Below are positions 1 through 12,300 of a stretch of DNA of 64,000 nucleotides, one piece after another. Each line of letters begins with the position of its first letter. Positions within the stretch are counted from its first letter, which is position 1. The stretch covers positions 20,115,489 through 20,179,488 of the forward strand of contig NC_089723.1 of NCBI RefSeq assembly GCF_035083965.1, written 5' to 3'. The translations under genes were made by a program, and so were the position numbers. The stretch comes from Branchiostoma lanceolatum. Taxonomy: Eukaryota > Chordata > Leptocardii > Amphioxiformes > Branchiostomatidae. The notes under the pieces were generated by a model that saw nothing but the letters and a program-made list of their open reading frames with translations, did no database searches and was not told the origin of the DNA.

Positions 1-133
1 CACTCCTGTAAAAATCGGTGACTGTGTAGTTGGTATGATGTTTCGCACATACATAACATTCCAGCATACTTGAACAAGTGGTAAGAGATGGCAGATAATA
101 ATAGTCTTGGCCTCTTTTTTTGTCCGTGTGCAG

Positions 134-3100
134 TCTTACTACATCTCCCTGGAGCTGCTGGACAACAGACTCGTGGCTAAGACAAAGTTGGGCAGTGGAG
201 ACCCTCCCGCAGTGGTACAGTCGGATAACACCGTCACAGACATGCTCAACCAGCTCTCCATAGGGTTCATACAGGTTAGTTAATACATTAACGACAAACG
301 GTTAGTTAACAAGCTAAGACAATCAATTACTGAATAGAGAGACGTCGTTGTCACATAAATGACCAACTCCGTGTTTTTAACACATAAACTTGATCCATTA
401 GACAGAGAACCCTCAGCGATCTTGCTTAGATTTGTACAATCCTTAATTTTATATTGGCAAATTGATGCAAAACTAAGACTTGAGAGACAACAAATTTCAT
501 AAAAGTAGATTCTTATGTATAAATATTGTGAGAGATCTGTCACACATTTGGTCACTCAGCGGTGGCTCAGCTGTCGCAGTCTCCAGAGTACCGCAAGTCG
601 AACATAGTCATCTCTGGTGCCATTGTTTCAGATCACCGTGTTGACCAACACCGCCACGCCTCAGTGTGACGGACATGGCTCCCAGCGGTTTCTGGCTCTC
701 ATCACCAACCAGGATGTCAAGTGTGTGGAGATGGAGCTACCGTCTCGCGAAGCTTCGCAGGAGATCGGCAGCCAGGCGTACATCGGGGGTCTCCCGTCAT
801 CGTTACGACCCAATGAGTAAGACCCAGTGGCAGTGCAATGTCTGTATGATACTCTCGTAAAATGGTCATAAAAGGTCTCGCATCTATTTATGACGTGTAA
901 AATCCAAAGTGTTGGTCATCGTGATGTTGGCACTTAGGTGTAAATGTTGTATGTGACTATATACGGTTTGTAACCTTTTTTACTACTAAGTAGCCGATAA
1001 ATACTCGAAGCACTAGTAAGTTACTCTGTTCATAATCACAAAGGGAGGTTCGAAAAGTGCTATCTTCAATTTCAGTTTAAAAGAGCCATACGGCGCTTGC
1101 TTGATGATACATGTGTTTTAAACTAGGAAGACCAACAAATGATATTGTTTTCTTAACCTTCCCAGGATATCGTCCCAGGTGTACGAGGGGTGTGTGATGA
1201 ATCTACACATCCAGCGGATGTACAGGCAGATAGAAATCTTCAACGGCGGCATCATAGGTGGCTGTCCGTCATTGGTGAGTTCATAGTCTTCCAGGTGTGG
1301 CTAAACTACCACATTGTGCTTGGGTTATGACTTACGATGAAAAACAATTCATTGTCTGCTTTGTTACGTTGAAGAAGAAAAAAACATTTCCACTACAAAA
1401 TGAGGTGCTGATAGTCCCTTTTATAAGTAAACCTGTATTATAGACAAAAGTTAAAGTTTATATGAAGCTCAAAAAGACAGGTTCGAGAGACGTTGGCTTT
1501 CTTTTCCTGGTGCTTAACAATTTATCAAGGGTTTCGCCAGTTTTGTTTCGTCTATTTTCGCTTCAGGTCCAGGAGCTTCACTTCATCAACCCTGACACGA
1601 ACTACCTGCAGATGGCGTGGGTGAGCGGCCGGTCCGTGTACCGCAACTTTGACGCCACCTTCGCATTCCGGACAGACATGGACAGCGGGCTGATGCTGTA
1701 CGTGAAGGGAGACACGGAGAAAAACGTGCGGCTCATTTTTTTTCTATTTTCTATCATTTTTATTTTCTGGTAGAAGGCACAGACCTGTTGTAAACGTTTA
1801 TACAATAAGAATGCACACATTAATCGGTGGCTGACTAATATTAGGGTAATATGTGGAATTACATCTTCTTGGTAATGCTAGGGTCACATGTACAAACCGG
1901 CGCCCGCTTGGGCTGTTTGCGGAAACGAGAATTACAAGTGTTCGTTGAGTTATGTACACACATTATGCTGATGATTAAGTTTTTTACAATCTGTGTGTTT
2001 TGCTGTCTTTCATATCATACTTTTCGTTCCCGTAAACTGCCCGGCTGGGCTCCGGTTGGGAAATGTGACCCTAGCACTACCTAGGAGATGTAATTGCACA
2101 TATTACATAATCTCCAAGCAGATCTAATGGTTACGAAGACCGTATCCAACTGGCAACTGCAATGAAAACTTCTTCTGCCAGTTGGAAATGGTCTTCTCAA
2201 CCATTAGATCTGCTTGGAAGTTACATATTACATGCCAAGGACTACGTTATATCATACCTGAAGTATGCATCAAAAACAAATTTATGTAGACATCTGTCAT
2301 GGTCACAGGCCTACGACGATCCACAAGTAGACAATTGTATTTTAGAACCCATGATTTCATTCATATTCTATATACTTATTATCAAAATTAAAGAACGTCA
2401 TTGTTTAACATGTATATGTTCTTGCTGTTTGTGTAGTCGTGGGCGGTGTCTATTACCAACGGAAGTGTCCTATTTGCGATGTTCGGGGACCCAACAGGTG
2501 ATCAAGCCAGAAGACTGACGAGTCTCTCACGGTACGACGATGGGAGAGAACACTACGTCAGGGTCTCTAAAGAAGGCACGAGGTATGGACCTTATTTGCC
2601 ATCGATACCTAGAAGAACGACTGAGCAAGTTCTAGATAAGAGTTGAAATGATCAAATGTTTGTTTTTTAAATCAACTTCAAATCGAATCTGGTGTTACCA
2701 TCTTTTAACGGTGAATATTGCGACCCACTTACTGAGTGATCAACACGTAGCAAGACCCGACGGTCACTTTGTGTACATGAGTAGAACTATAAGACAGCAG
2801 TCTTCTCAGTTTTTCAGTCTTGACAACGTAGCATTGTGTATGATATTTCCTAATTACTTATTAGAAATAAATTGAAAATAAACTTTCTTTCATTATATAA
2901 ACGGTTCGATTGAACATAAATGTGTGAATTGTAGTCGTTGGATTGTATCAGCTGATTTACTCCTCTTTCCAGGTTAACTATGCAAATAGATGACAAGAGG
3001 GACATCCCTGCTACTGAAGTGGAGGATGTCTTGCTGCAGACCCCGGAGCTGCTGCTAGGGGGCGTGGCTCGTGGGATGACTCCCTTGACGTCAGGACCGA

Positions 3101-3510
3101 CATGGCTCGTCGACAGCAACAACCGATTTGTCGGATGCATGAAACACTTGCTTGTCTCATAGTAGGTTATGTCTTTTTTACTACTTAATAGTAGGTATCA
3201 GATGCTTACAATGACCAGACTAATGATTGACAAGAAGAGCTGTACATTGTATTTTAAAAAAAAGGCTTAAACGTTCCGTTTCGTTTTATTGAGTAGTTTA
3301 ATTTCCCCATCAGCATCAGTGCATCTTTTTTACTAATAGATATCAAAATGATCGAAGTGTGAAGCGTAACAGATGAGCTTTAGTTTAGAAACCTACAGTT
3401 TAATGAGTGTTTTGGTACTGATTTCAACTTCCAGTGACAACACAAGAGGAGAGGTCATAGATTTTGTGAACAAGAAGCAGCGTCAAGACGTCAACTTTGG
3501 GTCTTGTTGA
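134..3510 (+). CDS. Laminin alpha-like protein, C-terminal laminin-G domains (3' end of gene)
   Basis: Seven exons, each bounded by AG/GT and joined in frame: 134-274, 632-816, 1166-1274, 1567-1725, 2437-2582, 2973-3161, 3435-3510 (1005 nt, 334 residues plus stop TGA). The reading gives most of one laminin-G (LG) domain, closing with a GCVMN...GGCPSL Cys pair, then one complete final LG domain ending VNFGSC-stop. LG domains of laminin alpha chains bind receptors such as integrins and dystroglycan in basement membranes. The 5' part lies left of the window. The sixth exon appears to end in TAG, but this is the split codon TA|T at a GTAGGT donor. A paralogue with the same exon phases lies at 57440-63640. 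Family-level call is firm; which laminin alpha is not resolved, and another LG-repeat protein is possible. Confidence 0.85.
2108..2223. mobile_element. hAT-like MITE (hairpin) in laminin intron
   Basis: About 116 bp with long terminal inverted repeats: the left end reads TCTCCAAGCAGATCTAATGG and the right end is its reverse complement (CCATTAGATCTGCTTGGA). It is flanked by the direct repeat ACATATTACAT. It lies in the intron before the exon at 2437. The ends match the elements at 31087-31906 and 35062-35209, of which the last has a clean 8-bp target duplication. Confidence 0.7.
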
Positions 3511-5211
3511 GGTGACTCTGCAAGGTGAGGAAATCAACGTGACATCGTGACGCTTTGAAGGCGTTGAAGAAAGGACACCTAGCGGAACAGCGCCATCCTT
3601 CAGTTAAACCCTGGAAGTCGGCCACTACCATAATACTGTTTTGGCGCATCAACAAAACTGTATGGCCTCTGTCTACCAAAATGATAAGACGAGGACTGCA
3701 GACGTATTTCAAAATAAGTCATTCATAAGATAAAAACGTACGTGATAACGAAGGCGAAAACGTTTCCAAGTGAGATGATGACCATCCAAGCACACAGATG
3801 ACACAATATTAGATATGCCTTGGTATTTTCAATATTAGACAGAAAGTATGTCCTTGCATGCATGATAATCTTTGAATGATGGCAGATAATTAACTTTTGT
3901 AGAAGCATAATTTATCAACTGGTAGAATAATGAAATCTTATATTTTTATCTAATTTATTGAGTTGTAAGATAGCAGGGGAACTAGAAGACGGTGAGAAAT
4001 ATGTTGCGCACCTCCATCCGAGTTGTGATCGTTATACATGTAGTATAAACTGGCCTATTCGTGGTGTAGAAAAATAAACATAGTTCATTTTAGTTCATGT
4101 TACGTCTGTTACTTGATTCTATCAGGCTTTGATTTAGATCTGGTGCACAAGAATTGGAGAAGAAGCGTGATTATGATTTCATTAGTGTAATGTAAAGTTC
4201 TACCAGCAATAGTAAGAACATCTCGGCTATATGGTTTCGACGGATCTGGCTGGTTCTGACCCACATAGTAGGAGAGAGTGCCTCACACATATTTTAGATC
4301 ACTCCTTCTCAGTTCTAGTTTACCTGTTCTGTATAAACATCCATTAACATTAACCTGCCGGTTTACATAAATCCGCCAACTTGTCTTAAATTTGAAAAAC
4401 AGTGGGTTTAAGAGATCTCTAGCGCAGATATGCATGGAGTGCATTATACGGGGGATGTTAGGTTTCGACGTATCTTTTCAGGGTGGCGGAATTATCTACC
4501 CAAGCGGAATTATGTTGTTAATCCCTTATTTGTATTATATTGAACATGCATGTAGCCCCGTTACGCGAAGAGAGGTGCACTGGTCTGCGGTGAACTTGCC
4601 TTCTTTTACGGAAGCACGTTATCGGCGGCCACACGCTGAGATCGACACGCCGAAAATCCATAGCCGCAGCTTTAAATTGACAGGTTACGATTTATCGAGC
4701 AGTGGCTGCAACATCAATGTTCAACTGTCTGCAATAACTCATTCGTTTATGTCCTTTTCATCGTACGCACTGCGTTTCTCCTCTTTTGCATGATTTCAAT
4801 ATATTTCTAAATTTGCCTCTTTTGTAAAGAGTACGTGGTTGTTCACACATTTCTCAAATTAAAATTTGACAACTTGTTGAAAGTTTTGTTCCCTGAGAAA
4901 ACAACGATGAACTCTGCCCTACCTCTAAGGACATGATTACATAAATAGACACATGACATTGCCGTTGGCCCATTTTAAATGTACCTTATATGTTTCTACG
5001 TGTACCGTCTGGGATAGACAATTATTCTTCTTAATGATCGAAAGCATTGCTACGAAATACATTACCCAAGTTTGTTTTATAGATGCATTAATGTTATAAT
5101 TTAGATCATATCTGTGCAGTGACAGATTGAACTTGAACCTGGCCCCACAAGTTGCGTACCCCACATTGGTAACATGAGAGGGAAGTTATTATTGGAGGCA
5201 TGTTAACAAGG
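3511..5211. other. Intergenic, 3' of the first laminin gene
   Basis: No coding exon seen. The first part should be 3' UTR; AATAAA-type hexamers occur near 4074 but I cannot choose the cleavage site. A dispersed repeat copy occupies about 4340-4505. Confidence 0.5.
4340..4505 (+). repeat. Dispersed repeat family A, copy 1
   Basis: Contains the block AACAGTGGGTTTAAGAGATC and, further on, TGCATTATACGGGGGATGTT and CAGGGTGGCGG. The same order of blocks occurs at 54101-54290 (plus) and, reverse-complemented, at 23395-23600. Likely a non-autonomous transposon; ends not defined. Confidence 0.65.
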
Positions 5212-5372
5212 CAGGGGCGAGAGTTGCACTCCAGCAGGGGATTCGCACCATCGTACCCTCACATCCGCGGTGCCAAGCTGCCAAGTGGTTCGGGTCCGGG
5301 GGTGAAGCTTCAGAAGACATCACACCGCGGGAAGTCGAGATTTAAGAGCTCCAGGCAGACTAACAACCCTCC

Positions 5373-6073
5373 ATGACGGTGATGCAATCCTCCGGTGGGG
5401 GCGAGGTGGTCCTCAAGAGGCCGTTCAACTACGACTGCAGCTTCGCAGCCGGGAAGGCCCGAAGGAAGTACTTCACCGAGCAGATCTATTACATCTTCTC
5501 TCCCGTGTGGTCCAACCGGTCGCCCTGTCTACCGCCTAGTGTGTACAATAGTGGAAGCTGGAGCGTACGACTGAAGATGAACAGGCAACCGTCGCTACGA
5601 CAACGGTAGGTCATTATTGTATACAGCAACATGTGAACGGTCCATGTCAACATACAGGTTGAGAGGATACGTGAACGCGTGTAGCAGTGGTGTGGGTAAA
5701 GGGTGGAGCTGGGGAGGGGTAACAAATTTTAAAGCTAGTTGACAAATTGAAAAGAGAAGAAGTCTTCTTTTATCTTATTCTTACTTTATGGAGTCTAGAA
5801 GTGATTTGTAAATAGATATACATGGCCTATAAATATAAAAGAGGAAAAGCCATTGCCTATCCTGCCATGGCAGACATTTATATAATATATGCACATGAAC
5901 ATATTCAATGCATATCTGAGTTTATCTTTGACAGAATGCCATAACTTAAGGGTGATTCAGATATACTACAACTCCGACAACGTATAAATGTGACATGGTG
6001 CTTTTCCTACAGGAGAAGCCCCTTGTTCCTGCGGCACTACACGCAGCCAGGATCGGGGTACACTGTGCGGTAG
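5373..6073 (+). CDS. Possible two-exon small gene or exon remnant, unknown product
   Basis: A GC-rich block (about 5212-5605) stands out from AT-rich surroundings. From ATG 5373 (preceded by an in-frame TAA) the frame is open to a GTAGGT donor after 5605; joining to the TTTCCTACAG acceptor before 6013 keeps the frame to TAG at 6071-6073, giving 97 residues. The product has one Cys in FNYDCSF and a GSWSVRLKM segment. The pattern Cys, then PVW, then GSWSVRL is loosely like the middle of a ZP domain, and a ZP gene lies next door on the other strand, but this likeness is weak inference. No signal peptide or membrane segment. Could equally be a pseudogene fragment or chance. Confidence 0.25.
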
Positions 6074-8505
6074 ACACCCCGGGCAGATCGTAAGGCGAAG
6101 AGGATGACAAACAGAGGACCCACCGTACCATTGTCCTTTCCCTGTCGTTGCTCTGTTACTACGCCGCTGCAACCTCGGGGGTGGTTTCCAAGTTGGCGCA
6201 CTTAAACAGTCAATAGTCAACATTAAGCTCATAAGAGGTGACCAATTCATGGCAACTTCCTTCGACGTTTTTCACTGAAAGTCCCAATATATCTATCAAT
6301 GCCTCAGACAGAATTCTCTTGTACTAGTTCAAAGTGTATGTCACTTTATTCAATACCCGTGAGGGAAAAGGGGATTCATATTTACTAAAAAAATTCGGGG
6401 AAAGTAAAATGATGATGATATTTGGAAACCTTTGAAAAAAATCCCCAAATTATTACCTACAAAATGTTTTGTATTACCTACAAAATAGATTTCAGTTAGA
6501 AATGGCGAGTGAACCTGTGAGACCATCCCTCTATCACGATCGTGACCTTTGCAGGTCATCGAACCATCGAATTGTTTTTGTCAGACGTTCCCTGCTGTGG
6601 CCGAGGTTGACTCATATCCTTACAAACAAAATAGTTAAATACATTGTTACAGAGACAGATGTCAACCCAGGCTATGTGTCACTTGTCAGCCCGGTGGCAG
6701 TTGATACTGGCACTGAGAGGTAGCCGACAGAACATTTCGAAAAAGGTGAGAAGATTTTTCTTGACGACTGTAGCGAAGCAAAATTTTATGAAAACACCCT
6801 ATTCCCTACATATACATGTGTTGTGCCGTTTTACCACATGACTAATGTAAGAGGCAAGAACAAGTCTCCCCACCAGCTCCTCCACAGAGTTCCTCCGCCG
6901 TGAAAAAGACTCGTCAACTCAACTTTGTAACATCGTTCAGCAGAAGGCAAACAAAGTTATTAACTATGTTTCATCAAGGCATTTGACTTAAGGGCTAACA
7001 ATGCACTTCGAAAGACACTGAAAGAATAGAGTCTGCTGAAATGAGCACCCCCGAACCACTTGGCAATTTCTTATCGGCGGAGGAACAAAATGACTCGTCT
7101 GTGATTTAACACGTTCAAAAGTAGTACCCTTTAGTTCAGAGCAGTGAAGCTGGGTGGAATGTAAGTTTCGGACAGAATTGGTCTGAAAGAAGAAAGTAAA
7201 GTAAAACAGGTCGTTGGTGGTAGAAAAGAAATAGAAAGAAGTGTGCTGTGGTATGAATTCGCCAGGATACGGGGTTTAGTGTTGCTTTGAAAAGCAATGG
7301 GAAAGTCCAAGGACTTGAATGAATAATGGTTGAATAGGATATCCCCAACAACAAGGCGTATTTTGAATTGGAGTGAAAGAAGGAGGCTTTTTTGTATTTG
7401 CTAAGGCAGACAGTAAGGTGGAAAAGCCAAGATAAAGTGGTGCTTTGTGTTTGGGTGCACAAAAAGGACAACGTTGTTTGGATCACAGACAGTTGTTGGG
7501 AGGGGCAGTTTCTAAGTGCTGACTCACATGTTGTCAGCATTGAGACAACGTGGGGATGTATCGCTATGCTGTCAGTGTATTGTATGTATACATTGTGTAT
7601 ATGTTGTAATTTTCACAACTGATGAACTTAAATGTATCCTCAAAGTACACAAATATTATGTCTCTTGACATTTGTGCTGTACGATTATGATCAATCCATG
7701 AATTTACATGTATAATATACATGCCAAATTACAATGAAAAGGAAAAAAATCCACAAGGTACTGAAGAAGAAAACAGCCTTGTGTCAATCATTTTAAGTGT
7801 TAGTCACTCCTGAAAGTCTAGAAGAAACTGACTATGTTTGTAGTTTATACCTAATACATGTACCTTAGAATAACTATAGACCATCATACTCATTTATACA
7901 CATAAAAAGTCTATCTTTTTCACCTCTTTATTGTTATAAGGAAAATCAGACACCATCTACATGTAGCATCACTGCCGGTGACTCTCGGGCCTACACTGAC
8001 TTTTCAAATGATAATTTGGACTACCTTGGCATGGAAGGCATAATGGTAGCTATTGATTAAAAAACTGAACGCCTCTCTAATGGCCAATGTTGAAATGACT
8101 ATGCAATTATATTTGAATTAATCATTTTTCATCTGGACAGTGTTAAATCCCATGGATATAAGAAAGCAAAAAAAAGTCTACTCTTTTGCCTGATCGATTG
8201 AAAAAAAACCCACAACTTTATCTATTTCTGAAGTTTGCATTATCATTGCTACTATCGTTACTCGAGCAACTGTTGTACAGTCAAGGCTCCATTTTCTACT
8301 CACTCTACACTTGATGGCGAGATCGTTCCCCTGAATAAAACTAAACAATAATCAAAAGGGTTGCTGCAAGCTTATCAAGAATATATAGAAAATTTAGCAT
8401 TTTGAAATAAAACAGAGTAATGGGCTCCTCCCACAAGGAATAACCAATAAAAAATGTTTATCAAAACATCGTCACCATCACAATACGATGGACTATTACT
8501 GCGTG
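6074..8505. other. Intergenic, no gene recognised
   Basis: AT-rich sequence with short open frames lacking codon bias, splice context or recognisable domains. It separates the convergent laminin and ZP genes. I see nothing I can name. Confidence 0.5.
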
Positions 8506-9232
8506 TCAGGAGAAGGGACGTCGGGTTTTCTCTTTCCCCACACCTGGAATGAATAGTTGTCCAGTCCTGAAAAAAGGAAAACCATTTGAAGATAACTATC
8601 ACACTGTAAAATATATTTTGACACGTAAGCTTGCGAGTTCACGATGTATAGCAAGTTAGGGACCATGGCGTATTACCACAGTAAGTAACTTTAGAAAAAA
8701 AGCCTGTAGATATTCCTTTTTCTGTGTCAGTCAGCAGTTGTTCTATAATGTACATCTCTTCTAACTGACATTCGCTTAGAAGATGTAACATGATCCAGAT
8801 CATGACACAGTATCACGGAACATTATCTCCCTCGCTGCCTTTCGTTTTTTATGAGCTCGAGCTCAACTTTCTCTCTTACACATAAAGACCAATTTAAGCT
8901 TTCCGTTACCTGCACGATTCTTGGCTGTTTTCCTGGTGACCAGGCCAGGTCTCATCCTCACCAGGACAACGGTGGCTATCAGCATCAGGACACCGGTCAG
9001 CACCCCGACCGCCCCAACGGCCACACCCACGGTAGGGAAGGTGGAGCCTGCAGAGCGACATACATAGTTAATTTGGTTTGACTGACACGCGACCATGTCT
9101 TCCGGTTATCCACAAGTTGTACATAGACATCTATCACAAGAAGAGGCTAGACATATGTTTTAAAGTGAATAGTAATTCCAACGTGACTATAAGACTGTAC
9201 GTGACTATACATGAGGTTTTGTTTTCGGTGTA

Positions 9233-9291
<59 letters not shown>

Positions 9292-9297
9292 GTGTGG

Positions 9298-9329
<32 letters not shown>

Positions 9330-9339
9330 CTGTGTCTGT

Positions 9340-9380
<41 letters not shown>

Positions 9381-12300
9381 TGTGTGTTTGTGTATGTTTG
9401 TGTGTCGGTGTGTTTTCAGATACTTGTGGTCAGCATAGATTTAAAACCTCTGAATGGATTGTAACGATATTTGTGTAGGAAGGTGTTGGTAAGACGAAGG
9501 TCATGGGTAATTTGGGCACCCTGGCGTGTGACCTTGTCACACCTGCAGTTAAAGCTCAAAGGCCCGAATCTCTGTCCTTTATTATACTACGCTACCTGTT
9601 TCTTTCTCTTTGCCAGTCTTGGTGATGATGGGGCCCTGGCTGATTTTGACGTCGTGCTCCTTACCGCTCTCACGGCGGACTCGGTGTTCACTCGTGGCCG
9701 ACCCGGCTTGCCTGCGCCCCCTGGCGGGGACACAGCCTTCACTGCACCGCGAGTCGGAGTCGTCTTCAAAGCAGACCAGCATGGTGCAATGGATATACAA
9801 CTGACATAGAAATAAAGGCATTTAGTAAGGGTTTATCAAGGATGGAATTCGAAGGCTTGAGTTAACCATGGGGTTGTGAGGCTAGATGCAAGTTCAAACA
9901 TCACGATTTAGGACAAATTCTTTAATGGTTGTCGACATAGGTATAGGAGGTAAGCACCTGGCTTTCTCAAAATAAACAAGGTACAAATTTATAAGACTTG
10001 TATTCATTATATCAACATGGAAAATACTTTTCGAAACAAGCTAAAGCTCGCTGTGTTTAAACGTACATTGTCCTCTATAAGCTAACCCATCAAATACAAA
10101 CATACCGTTGTTTAATTCTCTCTCTAACGTTACAAGTTATATCCAACAGACAACCTGTCAGATCACCATCCACCACCAAAGTCAATCGCCACCTTCACCC
10201 TAACCACGGGCGATGACGTTTTACCAGGCTGTTATCGCCGGCGTTGGGGAGCGTGAAGGCTTGAACAGAGTAGTACAGGGCCTTCTCGCCAGACCGGGCT
10301 TCGTTCTTCTCCAGGGTCGGGTCAATGTCGCACCTGCACAAGGAGAAGGAACGAATAATTAAATCACTAGGGATATTTAAAATGTTATAACGTTATCCAA
10401 CTCATCAACGTACGCATTGGATTTTTTTACTGATTCTCCCAGCTTTCCTCAGCTCTCTAACCTTCTCGCTCTGTTCACGTGAGTTTTATTCGCGTGTGAC
10501 GTCAGAAATTGGTCAGAGGTTGCTGGAAGTCGATAACGCCCTCCGTACCGGTTGAGAAACAGCTGTTGTGCCCTAATGTAGATTGCCTCAAAGAAGACTT
10601 CGAGAACCAGTCGAAAATTCGAGTACGTTTTGAGTTGGAGAACGTTAACCGTTCAATTCTTCGTAATGTATTTCAGCAACTTATAATATTACTAGAAAGG
10701 CATTTGCGAGCAAATACAGCATGTTTAGCCATACTCCTCGCCATGCAAAAAATGGACTGTCCCAAAATAACAATGGACCATTCTAAAATATTTCCACTAA
10801 AAAAATGGATCACTCCAGTCCAAAATTGAGTTTAAAAACAATTTGTCTCTCCATACAGGAATGGAGTCTTCCAGTAAAGACTCCAAAAGAGTGAACAAAG
10901 CCATGTAATCACATGTCGTGGGCAGTCACATACCACATTTGGTATAAACACTAGGGCAGCTGACCCAGAAATGCAAGATAACTTAATTAACTCAATTGGC
11001 CAATCAGGTGGTCGCAGTTTTTAATGCAGTGCTCCCATTGGCTGTCACTTCCAACACTGTATGTAGTATTGAAAGTGACAGAAGTGGCAAATATTGTAAA
11101 AAAAAGCCCAAAATAAATCGTTTTAAAGAGATATATCCCGAAAATGGGAATGTAGTCCTTTTAATATTTGTTCAAGACACATCTACAGCGAATTTCAGGT
11201 CAGTCAGTTGAAATACCAGGGCGCAGGAGGCCAAGAAATGCTAAAAAAATAGCCTAAAACCTCAATAAAATCACTTTCACGGTCAATGTCGAAAAAATGA
11301 AAAAGACGCGCGGGGGTATTTGCCCTCACTACCTTTGTACCAAATTTCAGGTCATTTGGTGAAAAAATGACAGATGAATCGATTTGAAGATTTGACAGGA
11401 GGAGAAGAAACATGAGTAACAAGAGCTTTTAAAAAAAGCTGGCGTTTCGGCTACGTTTATGAGTGTGAATTGTCTTTTCCCTTTACTTGAAGTAAAATCT
11501 GCCAGAGGAAGTCACTCAAGGGCTGTTCAGTCTATAAGAAAAATTGTCATTTTGGGAAATGAGTACTGTTTTAATAGAGAAAGGCAGATTGGGGAAAGCA
11601 ATTTTGAAGTTACGTCACTTAACTTAAGTGCTTTTGAAAAAGCTGGTCTTGGCCTACAACTTGTACTTATTTGTAAAATGTATAATAGGCTCATTATAAA
11701 AGCTATCAATGTAATTATGTACATGGCACGCAATAAAACATAAAATTTGAAAAAGCACCATTGAATCATCAGCACTATGGTAATTAAGTGAAATAGAAGT
11801 TCATAACAGCTAAGGTTCTATCTAAAATGACTACCAAATGTCAAACAAATCAACAGCTACCTCATCCGTATTATTCTGGTTTCCGCATTTACAACATTTC
11901 TTCCTTATTTTCCTGGGTAATTTTGCTAAAATTCATGAAAATTCCCATAGTTTTGTGCCGAGGGGCGCCACTTTCCACGTCCGTGTTGTCTGAATGAAGT
12001 CGATACTGAACAATGGAGCATTTGCTACTGTAACAAAGAATCGCTGTTTTGCAAACAACATCAAGAGCCTCTGTTTACATCGGGGATAGAAGTTTAGTGG
12101 CGAGTGTTTTGCAAGAATCATCTTACCGCGCATAGGAGCCGCTGCACGGTATTTTCCATTACAATGAACAGAAAAATTCGAATGCCGGGTTTGGAATCTA
12201 TGAAGTCCTGTTCATAAGACAAAGGCCTTGTATATATTAAATGAATATTTAAAAATAACAAATATAAAATATTTCTTTATTTATTAATGAAAAAAAAATG

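Noticed and set aside
3151..3164. Apparent stop codon at the end of the sixth laminin exon
   Set aside because: It arises from reading into the intron; the split codon TA|T and a further coding exon are supported by both paralogues.
7136..7540. 134-residue minus-strand open frame
   Set aside because: No domain, no splice partners and no leader that I could recognise; a piggyBac-like likeness was considered but did not hold.
9078..9478. Long Cys/Val-rich open frames across the TG repeat
   Set aside because: Produced by the dinucleotide repeat in several frames; no splice context. The same applies to 28483-28794 and 40898-41269.
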